Positions 5,282-6,518 of a DNA stretch of 6,518 bases are shown piece by piece. The DNA is from Candidatus Methanophagales archaeon. GTDB lineage: Archaea > Halobacteriota > Syntropharchaeia > Alkanophagales > Methanospirareceae. The position numbers and the translations under genes were made by a program. Position 1 is the stretch's first letter. The number at the start of each line of letters is the position of its first letter. Under the pieces are notes generated by a model. The model was not told the DNA's origin. It saw only the letters and a list, made by a program, of their open reading frames with translations, and made no database searches. The stretch is taken from assembly GCA_003601795.1 (NCBI GenBank), contig PIXU01000143.1, positions 1-6,518 on the forward strand, written 5' to 3'.

Positions 5282-5354
5282 ATAATTTACTTCCTGTTTT
5301 CTTGTGAAAATCTGTGTAATCTGAGGGGTTAGCTAAACGGCACTATCTAAAAAT

Positions 5355-5793
5355 CTAGTGATATTTTAACTTTTCACCTACTGCACCCCTCGTTTTCATC
5401 GCTTTTGCACCTTGTAAGCCATCGTAAAGTGATTCCACACCAACTTCCCATCCAAAAGCATAGCAAACCTCTGCCTCAAATGGTTCTCCCAACAATGCCC
5501 ATTTGTCCGCTATTCCTTCTATTGTCTCATTCATATCCATTTTTTTCACCGTAAAACTGCTGTACAGCACAGGATATAAAATTTTCGGTTCTATTTCGGC
5601 TGGAATCGTGTTCCATGCATTTTCAGGATACTTGTGTATGGGTGGTCTAAAGAACGGACGTAAATATGCAAAAGAGTGACCCCGGTTGCAGACCACGAGT
5701 TGTGTTAGGAAGAGGATTATTCGCTTCATCAATGATTCTCTTCCAAAAGGTTTCGGGATATGGAAAAGCGTTCGTGATTCTATCACTAGAAAA
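5355..5793 (-). pseudogene. 5'-truncated, frameshifted gene remnant beside the IS element
   Basis: I do not recognise the family. The continuous frame 5355-5786 (143 residues) has a protein-like C-terminal two thirds: RPFFRPPIHKYPENAW, then AEIEPKILYPVLYSS, ADKWALLGEPFEAEVCYAFG, WEVGVESLYDGLQGAKAMK and a final EKLKYH. Its first 35 or so residues look wrong. The adjacent minus-strand frame, open from 5793 to 5647, reads far better there: ITNAFPYPETFWKRIIDEAN, then NPLPNTTRGLQPGSLF. Dropping one base of the four-base run at 5670-5673 joins them as GSLFAYLRPFF. That joined frame has no start codon before a stop at 5794-5796, so the 5' end is missing, most likely lost when the neighbouring insertion sequence arrived. 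It converges with the thioredoxin-like gene. A conventional reading would call 5355-5786 a hypothetical protein. Confidence 0.55.
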
Positions 5794-5906
5794 TTAGATT
5801 GCGCCTACCAGAGGACATTTATATGCAATCAGAGTGATAGATTATTTATTTATTATCAGCGTACTTCAGTAGGTATCACTTTTAGCCTCACTATAAAAAG
5901 TTTAAT

Positions 5907-5912
5907 GGAGGT
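5907..5912 (+). promoter_or_regulatory. Ribosome binding site of the transposase
   Basis: GGAGGT lies five bases before the ATG at 5918, a near-perfect Shine-Dalgarno. It fixes the start codon and shows this frame is a real gene. CTATAAAAAG at 5891-5900 is too close to be its TATA box; the ATTATTTATTTATTA run near 5841-5855 is better placed. Confidence 0.8.
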
Positions 5913-5917
5913 AAAAA

Positions 5918-6518
5918 ATGCAAACACATACCTATTGCCAAGAGACCTTATTAGAGCTATTCGATGATACATGGTTGAATCAGCCAAAGCCGCTGAGAAC
6001 AATGCTTTCGCTGTTAATCGTAGCTTTGCTGGAGAATAACAAAGCGCACCCCTCGGTACTAGCGGAATGCCTGGCTATTACTGGCATAACGGTTATAGCG
6101 CGTATACAGCGTATCCGCCGGTTCCTGTCCAACGAAAAGTTGTCGCCAGCCATAACAGTCGTACCGCGGATTCGTCTGATCCGTCCACTCCTGTCGAATG
6201 CCTGCGAAATCGTGCTGGCCATGGATCGCATAGACTGGGACAAGCATCACAAACACGTCAATATCCTGTCCGTGGCTATCTGCTATAAGGGGCGTGCGAT
6301 CCCCGTATTCTGGATCGTTCTTGATCGAAAGGGTAACAGCTCCTTTAAACACTGGAAACGGGTCTTAACGCCGGTTATCGAGGGATTACAGCAGATGGAG
6401 TGGCTTTCGGGCATACCGATTCACGTTGTTGCGGACCGCGAGTTTGCCAGCCCGAAACTGGCGGATTGGCTCAAAAAGACCTATGGCGTGGATGCGACAC
6501 TGCGGATGAAAGCAAGCA
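5918..6518 (+). CDS. IS4-family DDE transposase (N-terminal 200 residues, cut by window end)
   Basis: This enzyme cuts and joins the ends of its insertion sequence with an RNase H-like DDE domain. The frame begins MQTHTYCQETLLELF and stays open to the last base, so the C-terminus lies outside the window. Residues about 15-75 form a helical N-terminal domain (LRTMLSLLIVALLEN, ARIQRIRRFLSNEKL). The first catalytic aspartate is D103 in EIVLAMDRIDWDK, the IS4-type signature around the first D. It is followed by NILSVAICYKGRAIPVFWIV and LDRKGNSS, typical of the family. The second is D173 in IHVVADREFAS, matching the DREF motif of IS4 elements. The catalytic glutamate and Y-R-E-K motif must lie beyond the edge. 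GGAGGT precedes the start. Nothing in the visible part is broken, so the element may still be active. Confidence 0.93.
   Translation, partial: MQTHTYCQETLLELFDDTWLNQPKPLRTMLSLLIVALLENNKAHPSVLAECLAITGITVIARIQRIRRFLSNEKLSPAITVVPRIRLIRPLLSNACEIVLAMDRIDWDKHHKHVNILSVAICYKGRAIPVFWIVLDRKGNSSFKHWKRVLTPVIEGLQQMEWLSGIPIHVVADREFASPKLADWLKKTYGVDATLRMKAS

Larger units (their letters stand above)
5133..5338. repeat. Spacer bounded by short inverted repeats
   Basis: GTTTAGCT (5133-5140) and its exact complement AGCTAAAC (5331-5338) bracket this 206-base AT-rich spacer between two convergent genes; GAGG-type bases adjoin both arms. The interior holds repeat arrays B and C and no gene. Eight bases is a short match, so this may be chance, but the layout resembles a small non-coding mobile element. 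A T-rich stretch (TTTTTATC, near 5241) might end the plus-strand transcript. Confidence 0.3.
5794..6518 (+). mobile_element. IS4-family insertion sequence, left part
   Basis: The transposase gene and the sequence just upstream of it belong to an insertion sequence that continues past the window edge. The left boundary is inferred: the interrupted gene loses its open frame at 5794, and the transposase starts at 5918, so the true end lies between them. The terminal inverted repeat cannot be identified without the right end. A nine-base inverted pair, TCTATCACT (5779-5787) and AGTGATAGA (5833-5841), lies in this zone. The transposase is visibly richer in G+C than the AT-rich genes to its left, consistent with recent arrival. 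Confidence 0.7.

Noticed and set aside
3985..5325. A CRISPR array
   Set aside because: The repeat units are only 10 bases with no unique spacers between them and there are no cas genes in the window.
5686..5967. 93-residue plus-strand frame
   Set aside because: Overlaps the gene remnant antisense and then the start of the transposase in another frame; no motif or ribosome binding site.
5980..6352. Three short frames on both strands inside the transposase
   Set aside because: All lie within the long open transposase frame with its DDE motifs, so they are shadows.

Overview
The window looks like a piece of an archaeal genome. The best evidence is a complete single-chain archaeal diphthamide enzyme (Dph2) with its three cluster cysteines. 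It is supported by a PaREP1-family protein, AT-rich TATA-like boxes 25-40 bases upstream of genes, and a NosD/beta-helix surface protein of a kind common in methanogens and their relatives. A euryarchaeal, methanogen or ANME-like host is a reasonable guess, but no marker here settles the lineage.

Layout: positions 1-120 hold nothing recognisable. From 121 to 2220 on the minus strand lies a translationally coupled pair: a 41-residue charged micro-ORF overlapping (ATGA) the start of a secreted 648-residue surface protein. That protein has a signal peptide, two copies of an unrecognised module of about 220 residues, and a right-handed beta-helix whose C-terminus is knocked out of frame at a short CA repeat. 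Then, still on the minus strand, come a PaREP1-family protein with a clear promoter and ribosome binding site (2427-2915) and dph2 (2969-3952). A 324-base divergent intergenic region holds a 10-bp-period repeat and two GC-rich hairpins. On the plus strand, 4277-5127 encodes a membrane-anchored thioredoxin/DsbA-like protein whose frame is broken between anchor domain and thioredoxin domain. After a second repeat-rich spacer comes a 5'-truncated, frameshifted gene remnant (minus strand, 5355-5793), abutting an IS4-family insertion sequence whose transposase runs off the right edge of the window.

No metabolic operon is visible. dph2 is the one housekeeping gene: it starts diphthamide synthesis on elongation factor 2. 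The rest reads as accessory chromosome: envelope proteins (surface beta-helix, extracytoplasmic thioredoxin), a small archaeal expansion family, dispersed intergenic repeats and a transposon. At least three genes show frame breaks (surface-protein tail, thioredoxin protein, IS-adjacent remnant). These are either real decay around a mobile element or indel errors in the assembly. Reads over the short homopolymer and CA tracts would tell which.
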